Shown here piece by piece: positions 1 through 8,584 of a stretch of DNA of 12,152 bases. The notes under the pieces were generated by a model that did not search any database, was not told where the DNA came from, and saw only the letters and a program-made list of their open reading frames with translations. This DNA comes from Campylobacterales bacterium. GTDB taxonomy: Bacteria > Campylobacterota > Campylobacteria > Campylobacterales > Sulfurovaceae. The position numbers and the translations under genes were made by a program. Position 1 is the stretch's first letter. Each line of letters starts with the position of its first letter. Location of the stretch: assembly GCA_014763905.1 (NCBI GenBank), contig JACXUN010000050.1:1-12152 (forward strand), given 5' to 3'.

Positions 1-67
1 ATTTTTTTGAATTAACTCGTTAGTCCCGCAAAAATTTGACTTTGCCTACAAAAAACCTCGTAAAGCT

Positions 68-99
68 GTGACTATGATATCCCGTCGAACTCAGGTTTA
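68..99 (+). repeat. 32-bp inverted repeat, left arm
   Basis: This stretch is the exact reverse complement of 8553-8584, 32 of 32 bases, and the match stops at both flanks (67 and 100). It lies between the left edge and secA, about 75 bp before the secA start. It does not fold on itself, so it is not a terminator. Together with its partner it brackets the secA to AEC-transporter block in opposite orientations. It may be the end of a mobile element or a member of a dispersed intergenic repeat family; the sequence alone does not say which. Confidence 0.85.
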
Positions 100-134
100 A
101 AACTAAGCTAATCCGCCTTTACATAAAGTTTCGA

Positions 135-140
135 TAAAAT
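135..140 (+). promoter_or_regulatory. possible -10 box for secA
   Basis: TAAAAT lies 32 bp before the secA start, inside an AT-rich stretch (121-170), and no convincing -35 box precedes it. Housekeeping promoters in Campylobacterota often lack a conserved -35, so this is possible but weak. The rest of 1-172 contains no supported gene. In frame with the repeat, 11-100 is open for 29 codons without a convincing start. Confidence 0.25.
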
Positions 141-172
141 TCTGACTATTTTAAAACTAGGTTATAACGATA

Positions 173-2812
173 ATGCTAAAGATGATATTTGGTTCACGAA
201 ATGACAGAATTGTAAAACGTTATCTCAAACGAGCAAAAAAAATCAATAAATTAGAAGATCATTACGAGAAGCTCAGTGATGAGGAGCTCCAAGCTGCCTT
301 TAATGAACTCAAAACGGCGGTTCAATCGGAAAAGAAAACCTTAGACGATGTATTAGAAGACTCTTTTGCCATTACTCGTGAGGCAAGTAAACGGGTCTTG
401 GGTATGCGTCACTTTGATGTGCAGCTGGTTGGGGGTATGGTACTCCATGACAACTCCATCGCCGAGATGAAAACCGGTGAGGGTAAAACCCTCGTTGCAA
501 CCCTTGCCGTCGTACTCAATGCCATGATGGGAAAAGGGGTTCATGTCGTCACCGTCAACGACTATCTTGCCAAACGGGACTCTAGTGAAATGGGTCTGCT
601 CTATGAATTCCTGGGGTATAGTGTCGGATGTCTAACCGCCGATATCTATGATGAGATGAGTAAAAAAGCCCAATACAGTGCTGATATCACCTATGGAACC
701 AACAATGAATATGGATTCGATTATCTACGTGACAATATGAAAACCCGATCGCAAGATAAAGTACAGCGTGGACACCACTTTGCCATTATCGATGAAGTGG
801 ACTCTATTCTTATCGATGAGGCACGTACGCCACTGATTATCTCCGGACCGGTCAAACGAGATCAGAACCACTATGCCAAAGCCAATGAAGTCGCCAAACA
901 AATGATTCGAGGTGAAAAGCCGGAAGTGAAACCGGGAGAACCTGACCCAATCATGGAGTTTGATTTCTACCTCGATGAGAAGAATCGTCAAGTAATGATG
1001 ACAGAACAAGGTTTAGAAAAAGCTCAAACACTTTTTGAGGTTGATAACCTTTATGATTTGGAAAATGCCAAATTGGCTCACCATCTTGATCAAGCGATGA
1101 AAGCTAACTATATCTTTGTCAAAGATGTTGATTATGTGGTACAAAACAGTGAAATCATTATCGTCGATGAGTTTACAGGACGACTCTCCCATGGACGGCG
1201 ATACAGTGAAGGACTTCATCAAGCTCTCGAAGCCAAAGAGGGAGTAGATATCAAAGAGGAGTCTCAAACCTTAGCGGAGATCACCTACCAAAACTACTTC
1301 CGATCTTATAATAAATTAGCCGGTATGACCGGAACCGCACAAACAGAGGCGACCGAGTTTGCCGAGATTTATAATCTGGATGTTATCTCTATCCCGACCA
1401 ACGTTCCAGTCAAAAGAAAAGATCTCAACGATCTCATCTATAACACCGAACGAGAAAAACTCGACGCGGTTATCAAGAAGGTCAAAGAGCTGCATAAAAA
1501 AGGTCAACCGGTTCTGATCGGTACCGCTTCTATTGAAAAATCCGAATTGATTCACGAACGGCTCAAAAAAGAGAAAATTCCACACAACACCCTCAACGCC
1601 AAAAACCATGAGCATGAAGCGGCGATCATCGCCGAAGCGGGTAAAAAAGGAGCCGTAACCGTTGCGACCAATATGGCAGGGCGTGGGGTCGATATCAAGA
1701 TTAGCGAAGAGATAAAAGCTCTAGAAGGACTCTATATTATCGGTACCGAACGACATGAGAGCAGACGTATCGATAACCAGCTTAGAGGGCGTTCCGGTCG
1801 ACAGGGGGACCCGGGTGTATCGCAATTCTATCTCAGTTTGGATGACAATCTCTTGCGTATCTTCGGCGGAGAAAAAATCCGAAATATTATGAACCGACTC
1901 GGTGTTGAAGAGGGAGAGTTTATCGATTCCAAAATTGTAACCCGCTCAGTCGAAAAGGCACAGAAAAAAGTTGAATCGATGCACTATGAATCACGTAAAC
2001 ATATTCTAGAGTACGATGATATCGCCAACGAACAGCGAAAAGCGATCTATCGGTTCCGAAATCAACTCCTCGATAGCAGCTATGATATTGATTCCAAAAT
2101 CCAAGAGAATCGTCGAGAGTATGTTGAGTATCTTCTCAATGAGGTTGAAATCTATCAAGGGGGAGCCCATGAAGACTTTGATCTGGGTAAACTCACCGCG
2201 ATGATCGGTCAAAAACTGGCAATCGAAATCGATCCAGCACTGCTCAAAGGCAAAGATTTCGATGATCTTCATGATATGATCCTAGAGATCATGACTGACA
2301 CCTATGAAGCGAAGATGGCTACACTCTCACCGGAGCAGCGAAGTGAAGTGCAACGGGTTCTCTATCTACAAGTCCTTGATCAGAAATGGCGTGATCATCT
2401 CTATGAGATGGATGTACTCAAAACCGGTATCGGTCTGCGAGGCTATAATCAGAAAGATCCACTCACTGAATATAAAAAAGAGAGCTACAATCTCTTTATC
2501 TACTTGATTGACATGATCAAGCATGAGGCGGTCGAAGTACTCCAGTTGGTACAATTCAATTTCCGCTCACCAGAAGAGGAAAAAGCTAAAATGGAAGCAA
2601 TTCGTGATGAACTGGAAGCCGATCTGGAAAAAGCCATAACCAATGAAGAAGATATGTACGAGGCTGATTTTGAAGAGGGTGAAGCAGCGTCAAAAGAGCC
2701 GATTATCACCGGCAAAAAACCTAAACGAAATGATCCGTGTCCATGTGGAAGCGGTAAAAAATATAAGCAGTGCTGCGGTCAAAGCGGTCCCAAAAAAGGT
2801 ATTTTAGCTTAA
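173..2812 (+). CDS. secA: SecA preprotein translocase ATPase
   Basis: SecA is the motor that binds preproteins and pushes them through the SecYEG channel using ATP hydrolysis; it works in the cytoplasm and at the inner membrane. The protein has 879 residues, normal for the family. The Walker A loop (MKTGEGKT) is at about residues 99-106 and the DEVD Walker B box at 207-210, followed by the usual [12 protein letters not shown] segment. The second helicase motif region includes [10 protein letters not shown] and [13 protein letters not shown]. The C-terminus carries the zinc-binding SEC-C motif with C856, C858, C867 and C868, which in known SecA proteins contacts SecB or the ribosome. The ATG at 173 has only a weak upstream AGG (159-161). 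An in-frame ATG at 182 is an alternative, but 173 matches the short N-terminus of relatives better. The next gene starts 15 bp after the stop, so the two are probably co-transcribed. Confidence 0.98.
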   Translation: MLKMIFGSRNDRIVKRYLKRAKKINKLEDHYEKLSDEELQAAFNELKTAVQSEKKTLDDVLEDSFAITREASKRVLGMRHFDVQLVGGMVLHDNSIAEMKTGEGKTLVATLAVVLNAMMGKGVHVVTVNDYLAKRDSSEMGLLYEFLGYSVGCLTADIYDEMSKKAQYSADITYGTNNEYGFDYLRDNMKTRSQDKVQRGHHFAIIDEVDSILIDEARTPLIISGPVKRDQNHYAKANEVAKQMIRGEKPEVKPGEPDPIMEFDFYLDEKNRQVMMTEQGLEKAQTLFEVDNLYDLENAKLAHHLDQAMKANYIFVKDVDYVVQNSEIIIVDEFTGRLSHGRRYSEGLHQALEAKEGVDIKEESQTLAEITYQNYFRSYNKLAGMTGTAQTEATEFAEIYNLDVISIPTNVPVKRKDLNDLIYNTEREKLDAVIKKVKELHKKGQPVLIGTASIEKSELIHERLKKEKIPHNTLNAKNHEHEAAIIAEAGKKGAVTVATNMAGRGVDIKISEEIKALEGLYIIGTERHESRRIDNQLRGRSGRQGDPGVSQFYLSLDDNLLRIFGGEKIRNIMNRLGVEEGEFIDSKIVTRSVEKAQKKVESMHYESRKHILEYDDIANEQRKAIYRFRNQLLDSSYDIDSKIQENRREYVEYLLNEVEIYQGGAHEDFDLGKLTAMIGQKLAIEIDPALLKGKDFDDLHDMILEIMTDTYEAKMATLSPEQRSEVQRVLYLQVLDQKWRDHLYEMDVLKTGIGLRGYNQKDPLTEYKKESYNLFIYLIDMIKHEAVEVLQLVQFNFRSPEEEKAKMEAIRDELEADLEKAITNEEDMYEADFEEGEAASKEPIITGKKPKRNDPCPCGSGKKYKQCCGQSGPKKGILA

Positions 2813-2827
2813 GTAAAAAGAGTTCTA

Positions 2828-4060
2828 ATGGCACTGCCTATCAATCATCGATTTGTCAATAAGATTATCCGACACTATCTCAAATACGATAAAGATAACC
2901 CATTTATCTTTATCTCCTCTATTCTCGCTTTTTTAGGTATCGCTGCTGGGGTTATGGTACTGATGCTGGCGATGGGAATTATGCACGGCACGCAAGAAGA
3001 GTTCAAAAAACGTCTTTTCGTTATGAACTATCCACTTACCCTGCTCTCTAGCAACTATACCGCGGTAAATGATCAACTGATTCAAGAAATGCAAAACAAC
3101 TTTCCGCATCTGGTTATGAGTCCTTATTACACTACTCAAGTCATTACCAAAAGCGGTTCTAATGTCAACGGCTCCATTCTCTACGGTGTAGATTTTCAAA
3201 AAGAGGCAAAACTCAATACTGTATTTGATAAAGCTTTAGTCAAAGCTCTGGATACTAACAGTAGCTTTAAAATCATTGCCGGTACTCCCCTGGTCAAGGA
3301 GATGGGGGTAATACCCTCTCAAAAACTGACACTCTATTTTTCTGATCAACAAGCAATCGGGTTTGGAACCATGCCGTTACAAAAACGTTTTACGGTAGAC
3401 GGAATCTTTGATTCAGGACTCAAAGCGTATGATAAAGCAATCGTCTATACAACGCAGGAGGCATTTCAAAAAATCTTAAAACGCTCTGCCGGTCTCTATG
3501 ACGGAATTCATATCTACTCGCACGATGCGATGGCTGATAAAGCCAAAATCGAAAGCTTTTTAATGCAAAAAGGACTCTATGGCGTTATGATAGAGGGGTG
3601 GTGGGAACAGAATGTGAGTTTCTTTGCAGCGATGGAAATGGAGAAAAAAGCCCTCTTCTTAGTACTATTACTCATTATTTTGGTTGCTTCGCTTAATATT
3701 ATCTCCTCTCTCCTCATGACCGTAATGAGCCGCCGCAGTGAGATTGCGTTGATGCGGACATTGGGGGCTACGACGCATGAGATTAAGCATATCTTTTTCA
3801 AGCTCGGTATTATTATCGGTTTGAGCGGTATGGTAGTCGGTACGCTATTAGGATTCCTCGGTATCTGGATATTGACAACCTTCCCGATTATCACCTTGGC
3901 TGAAGATGTCTATGGATTCTCTAACTTACCGGTTGATTTGACTTTGATAGACTTTATACTGATCCTCATTGGAACCTTTTTGATTGTGGTCGTCTCCTCA
4001 CTCTATCCGGCAAACAGAGCCTCTTCTACCGATCCACTTACCGTACTTAGGAATGAATAG
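2828..4060 (+). CDS. LolC/LolE-family (FtsX-like) ABC transporter permease
   Basis: This inner-membrane permease resembles LolC/LolE, which work with the ATPase LolD to hand lipoproteins to the periplasmic carrier LolA. The 410-residue protein has the family layout. A first membrane helix lies at about residues 26-50, followed by a periplasmic domain of roughly 220 residues. Three more helices follow at about 275-297, 326-350 and 372-393. The cytoplasmic coupling segment after helix 2 reads SRRSEIALMRTLGAT, the standard FtsX/MacB-type signature. In Helicobacter and Campylobacter a permease of this kind also sits directly behind secA, which supports the Lol assignment (family knowledge). No LolD ATPase or LolA gene is in the window. 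A purine-rich AAAAAGAG at 2815-2822 is a modest ribosome-binding site. Use for another substrate in this organism cannot be excluded. Confidence 0.85.
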   Translation: MALPINHRFVNKIIRHYLKYDKDNPFIFISSILAFLGIAAGVMVLMLAMGIMHGTQEEFKKRLFVMNYPLTLLSSNYTAVNDQLIQEMQNNFPHLVMSPYYTTQVITKSGSNVNGSILYGVDFQKEAKLNTVFDKALVKALDTNSSFKIIAGTPLVKEMGVIPSQKLTLYFSDQQAIGFGTMPLQKRFTVDGIFDSGLKAYDKAIVYTTQEAFQKILKRSAGLYDGIHIYSHDAMADKAKIESFLMQKGLYGVMIEGWWEQNVSFFAAMEMEKKALFLVLLLIILVASLNIISSLLMTVMSRRSEIALMRTLGATTHEIKHIFFKLGIIIGLSGMVVGTLLGFLGIWILTTFPIITLAEDVYGFSNLPVDLTLIDFILILIGTFLIVVVSSLYPANRASSTDPLTVLRNE

Positions 4061-4080
4061 AACTACATTAAAGTAGTTCT
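4059..4080 (+). terminator. hairpin after the lolC/E-like gene
   Basis: A perfect 8-bp stem (AGAACTAC at 4059-4066 pairing with GTAGTTCT at 4073-4080) with a 6-base loop begins at the last two bases of the permease stop codon. The bases downstream are only moderately T-rich (TCACCTCCATCGTTTCTTC), so this may be a weak terminator or an mRNA 3'-end stabiliser for the secA-permease transcript. Confidence 0.5.
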
Positions 4081-4156
4081 TCACCTCCATCGTTTCTTCT
4101 TGTTGAAAGACAATAAACCCTCTTAAGAAAAAAGTCAAATATATAAGAGTCAAATC

Positions 4157-4180
4157 AAAAAGGAAAGCTTTTTAGCCTTC
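4157..4180 (-). terminator. rho-independent terminator of rpoD
   Basis: On the reverse strand the RNA reads GAAGGCU (4180-4174), AAAA loop, AGCUUUC (4169-4163), then C and UUUUU. This is a 7-bp stem with one G-U pair and a proper U-tract. The left half of the stem includes the last two rpoD codons and the first base of its TAA stop, so coding sequence doubles as terminator. Read in the other direction the G-U pair becomes an A-C mismatch and there is no clean U-tract. It therefore mainly serves rpoD. Confidence 0.75.
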
Positions 4181-6088
4181 TAAATAGTTTTTGAGTTTTC
4201 TTCCTACTCGTGGGTGTTTTAGCTTTTTAATTGCAGAGGATTCAATCTGACGTACTCGTTCTCGGGTCACGTTTAACTCTTTACCGATCTCTTCCAAAGT
4301 CCGATCACTCTCATCTTCTAACAATCCAAACCGCATTCGGATAACCGCTTTTTCTCTTTCGTTGAGTTGATCAAGTACCTCATCGATCTGATTGTTGAGA
4401 TCATCTTTGAGTACGGCATCGGATGGGCTAACCGTCGTCTTGTCTTCGATAAAGTCTCCAAATCGTCCATCATCCTCATCACCGACTGGTGTCTCTAAAC
4501 TGACCGGCTCTTTGGTGATTTTGATAACATTTTTGACCTTGTCGACTGAAAGTCCAACCTCTTTGGCGATGGTTTCCAAATCAGGCTCTTTCCCAGACTC
4601 TTGGAGGTTTTTACGGATAATCTTATTGATTCGGTTAATGGTCTCAATCATATGGATTGGGATACGAATCGTACGGGCTTGATCGGCAATAGCCCGTGAG
4701 ATCGCCTGTCGGATCCACCAAGTCGCATAGGTTGAGAATTTGTACCCTTTTTGATACTCAAACTTATCCACCGCTTTCATCAGACCAATGTTACCCTCTT
4801 GGATCAGATCAAGGAACGGTAGCCCTCTATTGGTGTATCGTTTGGCAATTGATACCACCAATCGGAGGTTAGATTTTGCCATTCGTGTTTTGGCTTTTTC
4901 ACTCTTGGCTTTACCGCGTCGTATCTGTCCCAAAATCTCCGTCAACTTTTCTGGATCAAGATCAAAACTGTCTTTACTCGCCTCTTTGGTCTCAAAAAGC
5001 TTTTTGATCTCGACATAGGTACTGACCATTGTTGTCTCCGGAACCGCATCGATAATATCATCTTTGTCCATCTCTAAGATATTATCCAAGATATTTTGGT
5101 GATTCTCACGCAGTGCCTCGTTGAAGAGTGGCAATTTATACTCTAAACGTTTGAGTTCTTTGTCAAAACCATCGTCACTTTTGAGTGCGGTCTCCATCGC
5201 TTTGACCAATTCATTGATCAGTTTTGAGGTTGGTCCTAGATCAATCAATGCCAATTTAAGCAGCTTCTTTTTAAAGGCTACCTTCATATTTTCAAAAAGC
5301 AACTTCTCTTCGTCACTCTCTCCGGCTTCGATCATCTGATCCAATTCGGATCGCCCTTTCATCCACTCTTTTTTGGCTTTTGATAACGCTTTGAAGCTGT
5401 CAACAACCTGTTTGACACGTTTGTCCGGCTCTTTTGCTTGTTTGACCTCTACCTCTTTGCGACGACGTTTCTCTTTTTCATCGTTATCATCATCGTCGTT
5501 ATCATTATCGTTATTGTCGTTATCATCATCGTTATTGTCGTCATCGTCGTCATCATTGTTATCATCTTCAAAGCTTTTGAAAAGTTCTTTAACCCGTCGT
5601 TCACGATTGAGAAGCGGCTCTTTATAGTTGAGAATATAATCGATGAGATACGGAACCGAACAGATCGCATCCAAGATAATATCTTCACCGCTTTCAATCT
5701 CACGACTGAGATGCACCTCTTCATCTTTGGTCAAAAGCGGAATTTTTCCCATCTCACGAAGATACATCCGAACCGGGCTATCTGAACGGCTCCACTCTAA
5801 CAGCTCTTTCTCTTTTAGGAAATCAAACTCTTCTCCCTCTTCTCTATCACTGTTTTGTCTGGCTTGAGCGACTTTTTGTTTCTCTAGTTCAACAACATGT
5901 TTTGAGTACTCTGACGAGGTAACCACATCAATTTTATAGCTCTCTTTTAACTTTAAAATTTTACGTGATTGAACCAATGTCGGAAGTCTATCAAACTCTT
6001 TTGCGAGATTTTCAAAGGTTAGTACATCACCTTTTTTACGTGATTGAAAAATCTCTTCTAAACGTTTATTGATATCTTTGGTAGCCAA
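4172..6088 (-). CDS. rpoD: RNA polymerase primary sigma factor RpoD (sigma-70)
   Basis: This is the housekeeping sigma factor that directs RNA polymerase to -10/-35 promoters. The 638-residue protein shows all the regions. A region 1.1-like N-terminus covers residues 1-80. Region 1.2 ([16 protein letters not shown]) is at about 99-114 and a non-conserved region spans 150-390. Region 2 runs about 397-475, including [24 protein letters not shown] and [12 protein letters not shown]. Region 3 is about 480-545, with the [14 protein letters not shown] finger. Region 4.2 has the helix-turn-helix [18 protein letters not shown] at about 599-616. The start is TTG, chosen because AAGGAG (6101-6096) lies 7 bases before it and the next residues match the family. 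An unusual run of 29 consecutive Asp/Asn residues (175-203) falls in the non-conserved region. The gene stands alone, with its own promoter and terminator. Confidence 0.97.
   Translation of the reverse strand: MATKDINKRLEEIFQSRKKGDVLTFENLAKEFDRLPTLVQSRKILKLKESYKIDVVTSSEYSKHVVELEKQKVAQARQNSDREEGEEFDFLKEKELLEWSRSDSPVRMYLREMGKIPLLTKDEEVHLSREIESGEDIILDAICSVPYLIDYILNYKEPLLNRERRVKELFKSFEDDNNDDDDDDNNDDDNDNNDNDNDDDDNDEKEKRRRKEVEVKQAKEPDKRVKQVVDSFKALSKAKKEWMKGRSELDQMIEAGESDEEKLLFENMKVAFKKKLLKLALIDLGPTSKLINELVKAMETALKSDDGFDKELKRLEYKLPLFNEALRENHQNILDNILEMDKDDIIDAVPETTMVSTYVEIKKLFETKEASKDSFDLDPEKLTEILGQIRRGKAKSEKAKTRMAKSNLRLVVSIAKRYTNRGLPFLDLIQEGNIGLMKAVDKFEYQKGYKFSTYATWWIRQAISRAIADQARTIRIPIHMIETINRINKIIRKNLQESGKEPDLETIAKEVGLSVDKVKNVIKITKEPVSLETPVGDEDDGRFGDFIEDKTTVSPSDAVLKDDLNNQIDEVLDQLNEREKAVIRMRFGLLEDESDRTLEEIGKELNVTRERVRQIESSAIKKLKHPRVGRKLKNYLEG
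5480..5566 (-). repeat. degenerate GAT/AAT trinucleotide repeat in rpoD (poly-Asp/Asn)
   Basis: Twenty-nine codons in a row are all GAT, GAC or AAT/AAC-type, giving only Asp and Asn at RpoD residues 175-203. The run is bounded by Glu174 and Glu204. It is followed by a strongly basic patch (KEKRRRKE). E. coli RpoD also has an acidic stretch in this non-conserved region, but it is not Asn-rich. The period-3 simple sequence suggests growth by replication slippage, and its length may vary between strains. Confidence 0.9.
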
Positions 6089-6095
6089 GAGACGA

Positions 6096-6160
6096 CTCCT
6101 TTTTGTAGCTATAACGGTTATTTGTAGATAGAATAAGCTGTTTTTTAAGCGTGGATTATA
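6096..6160 (-). promoter_or_regulatory. rpoD promoter -10 box and strong ribosome-binding site
   Basis: On the reverse strand a perfect TATAAT (6160-6155) is preceded by GGG and an AT-rich stretch with no good -35 box, typical of Campylobacterota sigma-70 promoters. It lies about 65 bp before the TTG start. AAGGAG at 6101-6096, 7 bases from the TTG, is a near-perfect Shine-Dalgarno sequence and decides that start. The rest of 6161-6217, up to the end of the phosphatase gene, is AT-rich. It contains a loose AGTATT/AATACT inverted repeat but no convincing terminator. Confidence 0.65.
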
Positions 6161-6217
6161 CCCAAATTTAAATTAGTATTCTTTTAAACTCTATTTAAAT
6201 ACTGATTTTACGGTATT

Positions 6218-6811
6218 TTAGTTGAGTATATACTCACCACTGTTTTTGAGCATTAATACCAAATCATTAGCTTGACGCAGTTGTAGGGTCTCTTCTGTTT
6301 CCAAACCTCGATAAAGTCCTCGTAAAGCCCGATTGACCATCTCATGAGCCACCATAATTATTATAGACTCGCCCTCTATATCTGCAAGCCAACTTTTTAG
6401 CCGTCGGGTAACCATCTTATACGATTCACCATCTGGAATTTGATAATTCCATTTATCAGCTTCACGAGCGGCAACATCTTTAGAATAGTTCAGTTGACAC
6501 TCATCTTTTGTTTTTCCTTCGAAAATACCGTAACTAAACTCTTTAATACGATCATCATAGATAATATCTTCAAGCGATATATTCAGTTCATCACAAAGAA
6601 TCGTACAGGAGGCTTTTGCACGACCCAACGGAGAAGAGTATATTTTGATTTGATCTAATTTACCAATCACTTTTTTCAATTTTTTTGCATTGGCTTTAGT
6701 CTGATCAATTCCTTTGGCAGTAAGCGGTGAGTCTAAATGCCCCTGATATCGGGATATCAAATTCCACTCCGTCTCTCCGTGCCGTAGGAGTATAATGGTT
6801 GGATACTGCAT
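6218..6811 (-). CDS. histidine phosphatase family protein (phosphoglycerate mutase-like)
   Basis: This 197-residue protein belongs to the branch-1 histidine phosphatase superfamily, soluble enzymes that form a phospho-histidine intermediate. The nucleophile motif LLRHGETEWN puts the catalytic His at residue 11, next to Arg10. SSPLGRA (59-65) gives the second substrate Arg. EFSYGIFEGK (91-100) holds the conserved acid, and VAHEM supplies the second His at 156. Known members include phosphoglycerate mutases, alpha-ribazole phosphatase and phosphoserine phosphatase; the substrate cannot be told from sequence. A longer open frame reaches 6889, but the extra 26 residues lie inside the upstream gene and look non-homologous. 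The ATG at 6811 is therefore preferred. It shares one base with the stop of the DedA-like gene (TAATG), which suggests translational coupling. Confidence 0.88.
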   Translation of the reverse strand: MQYPTIILLRHGETEWNLISRYQGHLDSPLTAKGIDQTKANAKKLKKVIGKLDQIKIYSSPLGRAKASCTILCDELNISLEDIIYDDRIKEFSYGIFEGKTKDECQLNYSKDVAAREADKWNYQIPDGESYKMVTRRLKSWLADIEGESIIIMVAHEMVNRALRGLYRGLETEETLQLRQANDLVLMLKNSGEYILN

Positions 6812-7473
6812 TATCGTCTCTTGGTGAAATGTTCTAAACCATACCAAATTAAAGCGATTATACCTAACAGTATACCGATCGGTATCCACGCTTTATCACT
6901 AAAGTATTCAAAAAATATTCGAATACTTGCCCCAGAGTAAAAGCTGCCGAGCATAATAACCGACACAAAAAGAATACTGGCAAACACATTATAAAATCCA
7001 AACTTCTTAAAATCATAGCGAGAGAGTGCCATCGAGATCGGAACCAACGTTTTGACCCCATAGAGAAACTTCTGAATAAAGATTGCTAAAACACCATATT
7101 TACGCATTATCAATGTAGAGAGAGCAATTTTTCGCTTATGTTTTTGAAAATAGGGTTTGATATCCTCTTTATGATATTTTCCTAAGTAAAAGAGCATCAT
7201 ATCCCCGAGATAGTTAAAAACTATACCGACAACTAAAGCAATATATAAATTCATAATACCCAAAAAAGCTGCCATCCCCGCTGCTGCCGTCCAAATCAAC
7301 GAACCACCAAAAGAGAAAAATGCCAATACCAAATAACCGACAATCTTCCACTCTTTCATAAAATTTAAAATATCTTCTAGTCCATCTATCTCTTTGACTA
7401 ACCAATAGAAACCCAAACCTATTAAAATAATCGGAATAACGACCAACAACTCTTTGAGATCAATATCTTTCAA
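6811..7473 (-). CDS. DedA/VTT-domain inner-membrane protein
   Basis: This 220-residue membrane protein has the organisation of the DedA (SNARE-associated Golgi/VTT) family. In bacteria these proteins include lipid scramblases or transporters, such as undecaprenyl-phosphate flippases, and affect membrane homeostasis. Hydrophobic segments lie at about 8-26, 43-62, 65-85, 150-172 and 194-212. The segment GDMMLFYLGKY and the later IQKFLYGVKTLVPISMALS correspond to the re-entrant-loop signatures of the family. In the latter, Lys replaces the usual Arg of the F-x-x-R-x-x-P type motif, so the protein is a divergent member. The start is TTG at 7473, supported by TAGGA (7485-7481) 7 bases upstream; the first internal ATG would remove 38 residues including the first helix. 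Its stop overlaps the phosphatase start by one base, making a two-gene operon. The transported lipid is unknown. Confidence 0.82.
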   Translation of the reverse strand: MKDIDLKELLVVIPIILIGLGFYWLVKEIDGLEDILNFMKEWKIVGYLVLAFFSFGGSLIWTAAAGMAAFLGIMNLYIALVVGIVFNYLGDMMLFYLGKYHKEDIKPYFQKHKRKIALSTLIMRKYGVLAIFIQKFLYGVKTLVPISMALSRYDFKKFGFYNVFASILFVSVIMLGSFYSGASIRIFFEYFSDKAWIPIGILLGIIALIWYGLEHFTKRR

Positions 7474-7498
7474 AACACAATCCTACAACTTTATTTAT

Positions 7499-7567
7499 CT
7501 TGTCAAACTATAAGTGAAATGCTCAGACCGAAGGGAGGATTTGCCGTTGAGTCTATAGTTTGGCAAG
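7499..7567. repeat. inverted-repeat structure in the dedA/AEC divergent spacer
   Basis: CTTGTCAAACTATA (7499-7512) and TATAGTTTGGCAAG (7554-7567) are inverted copies matching at 13 of 14 positions; the single difference would be a G-U pair in one RNA. The 41-bp centre carries a smaller CTCA...TGAG pair and a purine-rich stretch, GACCGAAGGGAGGATTT. It sits between divergently read genes, so it could be a folded leader RNA, a pair of regulator binding sites or a small non-autonomous repeat element. No U-tract follows, so it is not a normal terminator. Confidence 0.6.
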
Positions 7568-7585
7568 AAATCTATTGTTTAGGAT

Positions 7586-7591
7586 TATAGT
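7586..7591 (+). promoter_or_regulatory. possible -10 box for the AEC transporter gene
   Basis: TATAGT lies about 50 bp before the ATG at 7641. TTGGCA at 7560-7565, inside the right arm of the inverted repeat, could be a -35 box, but the 20-bp spacing is long. GAAGG at 7627-7631, 9 bases before the start, is the likely ribosome-binding site. Confidence 0.3.
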
Positions 7592-7640
7592 AGAAAATTG
7601 CTTGTATTATTTCAAAACATTATTCTGAAGGTAATAAAAG

Positions 7641-8555
7641 ATGTTTGAAACACTGCTTTCTCTAATATTTGTCTATCTATTTATCCTACTTGGCTATCTT
7701 GCTAAACGATTTTTCAAAGAGCAGATTGATAACAAAACATTAACCCTCACCTCCGTCTATTTTACCCAGCCTTTTGTCACCGTCTGGGGATTCTCCACAG
7801 CAACCTTATCAACTGAACACTTTTGGGTTCCCCTATACTATTTGGGGATTATCACAATCGTATTACTGCCAACACTTTTTATCGCCAAACTTCTGTTTGA
7901 CGATCCCAAAGAGCGTTCGATTTTCTCTATCGCCGGATTTGTCGGCAATACCGGAAATATCGGGATACCTCTAGGTATCGCCCTCTTTGGAGAAGGTTCT
8001 GTGATCTATACGACGCTAATCAATATCGCTAATGTCTTCGTGGTCTATATCATCGGTGTTTATATCTATTCACGGGGCTCTTTTTCGATCCAAAAATCAC
8101 TTTTTAACATCGTTAAAATACCCATTATTCCCGCTTCGGTTATAGCCATTGTAATCAATATCAACCACATTCAGATCATTCCGCAAATCCAAGAGTTTTT
8201 GAAGATGGGAGCCTATGCCGGGATAGTCTTGCAGCTTTTTTTACTCGGTAGCTTTCTCTACGGCATCCGAATTAAATTGCTCCGATTACCGCTTTTGATC
8301 GGAACCCTCTCTCAAAAATTTATTATTGTTCCGGTGACTACGGCTATCTTGTTGAGCTTTACTCAACTGCCACTCTATGTTCAAGGGGTTATTTTTATGG
8401 AGATGATGACACCATTAGCTGTCGCCAATCTCAATCTGGCGGCTCTTTATGACTGTCGACCGCAAGAGACTACCACCCTGATCATGCTGAGTACCCTGCT
8501 CTTTATCCCGGTTATTTTTCTTCTTTCGCAGGTTATTTCAAACTTTTATCTATAA
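7641..8555 (+). CDS. AEC (auxin efflux carrier) family transporter
   Basis: This 304-residue inner-membrane protein belongs to the AEC family of secondary carriers, which in bacteria include malate, malonate and other organic-acid permeases. It is almost entirely hydrophobic, with about ten membrane helices in two five-helix halves. The family signature GFVGNTGNIGIPLGIALFG is at about residues 99-117, and the second half contains MEMMTPLAVANLNLAALY. Length is normal for the family. The substrate cannot be predicted. It is read away from dedA and towards the truncated thiL. Its TAA stop is the first three bases of the 32-bp repeat arm (8553-8584), so the repeat may have supplied the stop and set the last residues. 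The C-terminus still ends just after the last helix, so the protein is probably functional. Confidence 0.88.
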   Translation: MFETLLSLIFVYLFILLGYLAKRFFKEQIDNKTLTLTSVYFTQPFVTVWGFSTATLSTEHFWVPLYYLGIITIVLLPTLFIAKLLFDDPKERSIFSIAGFVGNTGNIGIPLGIALFGEGSVIYTTLINIANVFVVYIIGVYIYSRGSFSIQKSLFNIVKIPIIPASVIAIVININHIQIIPQIQEFLKMGAYAGIVLQLFLLGSFLYGIRIKLLRLPLLIGTLSQKFIIVPVTTAILLSFTQLPLYVQGVIFMEMMTPLAVANLNLAALYDCRPQETTTLIMLSTLLFIPVIFLLSQVISNFYL

Positions 8556-8584
8556 ACCTGAGTTCGACGGGATATCATAGTCAC
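8553..8584 (-). repeat. 32-bp inverted repeat, right arm
   Basis: Exact reverse complement of 68-99. It begins at the stop codon of the AEC gene and ends where the match with the left flank breaks (8585 against 67). Sequence beyond either end does not resemble the other copy's flank, so only these 32 bp are shared. Confidence 0.85.

Noticed and set aside
36..79. TTGACT (36-41) and TATGAT (74-79) as a promoter for secA
   Set aside because: The 32-bp spacing is far too long for a sigma-70 promoter, and the second box lies inside the repeat.
11..100. Open frame of 29 codons running through the left repeat and ending in RRTQV
   Set aside because: It has no start near its beginning, no ribosome-binding site and no recognisable homology, and is too short to support as a gene end.
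5438..5785. Open forward frame of 115 codons rich in Ile and Val opposite rpoD
   Set aside because: It is the antisense reading of the rpoD Asp/Asn repeat; the Ile/Val run is a direct consequence of the GAT/AAT repeat. It has no family resemblance.
6812..6889. 26-residue N-terminal extension of the phosphatase gene
   Set aside because: It lies wholly within the dedA-like coding region in another frame, and the family N-terminus begins right at the ATG at 6811.
7480..7506. TTGACA (7506-7501) with TAGGAT (7485-7480) as a reverse-strand promoter for dedA
   Set aside because: The 15-bp spacing is short, and the supposed -10 box overlaps the ribosome-binding site of the dedA-like gene, leaving no room for a leader.
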